Source of the DNA: Bacteroidota bacterium
GTDB lineage: Bacteria > Bacteroidota > Bacteroidia > Cytophagales > Cyclobacteriaceae
Reading direction: 5' to 3'
NCBI GenBank assembly: GCA_023428695.1
Contig: JAEYWY010000017.1
Location: forward strand, 248,001-312,000
DNA: 64,000 bases
Every line of letters starts with the position of its first letter. The stretch's first letter is position 1. The notes below the pieces were generated by a model, which was not told the origin of the DNA, searched no databases, and saw only the letters and a list, made by a program, of their open reading frames with translations. Made by a program: the position numbers and the translations under genes. Shown piece after piece: positions 63,917 through 64,000 of this stretch.

Positions 63917-64000
63917 ATGGTTATGAAATTCGCGGCACAACTCAACCGTTATCTGAACAAACGCAAGGAGTATGGTTTCATATTTCTGCGGCTGATCATT
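63917..64000 (+). CDS. N-terminus of a membrane protein (3' end outside window)
   Basis: 28 codons are visible from ATG 63917 (second ATG at 63923): MVMKFAAQLNRYLNKRKEY, then GFIFLRLII at the window end. A short basic N-terminus leads into what looks like the first membrane helix. A DoxX-type protein would fit this pattern, but the piece is too short to say. Confidence 0.5.
   Translation, partial: MVMKFAAQLNRYLNKRKEYGFIFLRLII

Overview
The window is a gene-dense chromosomal segment of a Bacteroidota bacterium, most likely order Cytophagales (Chryseolinea/Ohtaekwangia-like; the genus is a guess). Three things point there. The family content fits: an Oar-like TonB-dependent receptor, BatD, an atpD-atpC pair split from the other ATP synthase genes, a TM2/DUF2752 pair, and a bacterial kynurenine pathway. 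Lipoproteins and secreted proteins are frequent. The Bacteroidota -7 promoter element TAnnTTTG recurs 20-60 nt upstream of start codons. I see no tRNA, rRNA, CRISPR array, insertion sequence or prophage, so this looks like core chromosome.

Layout. 1-4.7 kb: a gene tail, a secreted beta-rich LiaF/DUF4097-like protein, an ABC exporter pair and an orphan sensor kinase. 4.7-10 kb: atpD-atpC, then a leftward block (lipoprotein, small membrane protein, pseudouridine synthase, RF3). 10-17.5 kb: aldo/keto reductase, dnaK, aspartokinase, NhaD antiporter, CorC-type CBS protein. 17.5-20 kb: a leftward anmK-dehydrogenase pair divergent from coaX. 19.8-26.2 kb: an envelope cluster (coaX, outer-membrane protein, TPR protein, LptC, small membrane protein, PpiD-like foldase). 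26.3-33 kb: DUF493, PCD and rlmB, then an FMN glutamate-synthase-like protein, a TRIC/UPF0126 channel, a haem-binding protein, an Omp85-like barrel and Nfu.

33-43 kb: DAACS symporter, chorismate synthase, an orphan BatD, a 61-residue microprotein, DUF2752-TM2, QueG, a duplicated lipocalin-like secreted protein, and a divergent sugar nucleotidyltransferase / sugar MFS pair. 42.4-44 kb: two tandem paralogous secreted proteins of a family I cannot name. 44-50 kb: kynurenine catabolism (3-hydroxyanthranilate dioxygenase, kynureninase and kynurenine monooxygenase rightward; a semialdehyde dehydrogenase and an atypical SDR leftward), with an MGMT-type DNA repair gene embedded. 50-55 kb: an MltF-like lytic transglycosylase and an Oar-like TonB receptor. 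55-64 kb: a secreted endonuclease/exonuclease/phosphatase-fold enzyme, the CP-ATP-grasp / alpha-E / transglutaminase operon, a monooxygenase-fold protein, a YCF48/BNR-repeat protein, DusB, a CPBP protease, CdsA, and the start of a membrane protein.

The best candidates for poorly described biology are: the three-gene ATP-grasp/alpha-E/transglutaminase operon (a predicted peptide-forming system without a known product); the tandem secreted paralogs; the microprotein with its own terminator; the SDR that lacks the canonical YxxxK; and a palindrome with a sigma-54-like core upstream of dnaK. Many convergent gene pairs abut or overlap at their stop codons. Several start codons were moved downstream of the longest open frame because a promoter, terminator or signal peptide supports the shorter form.
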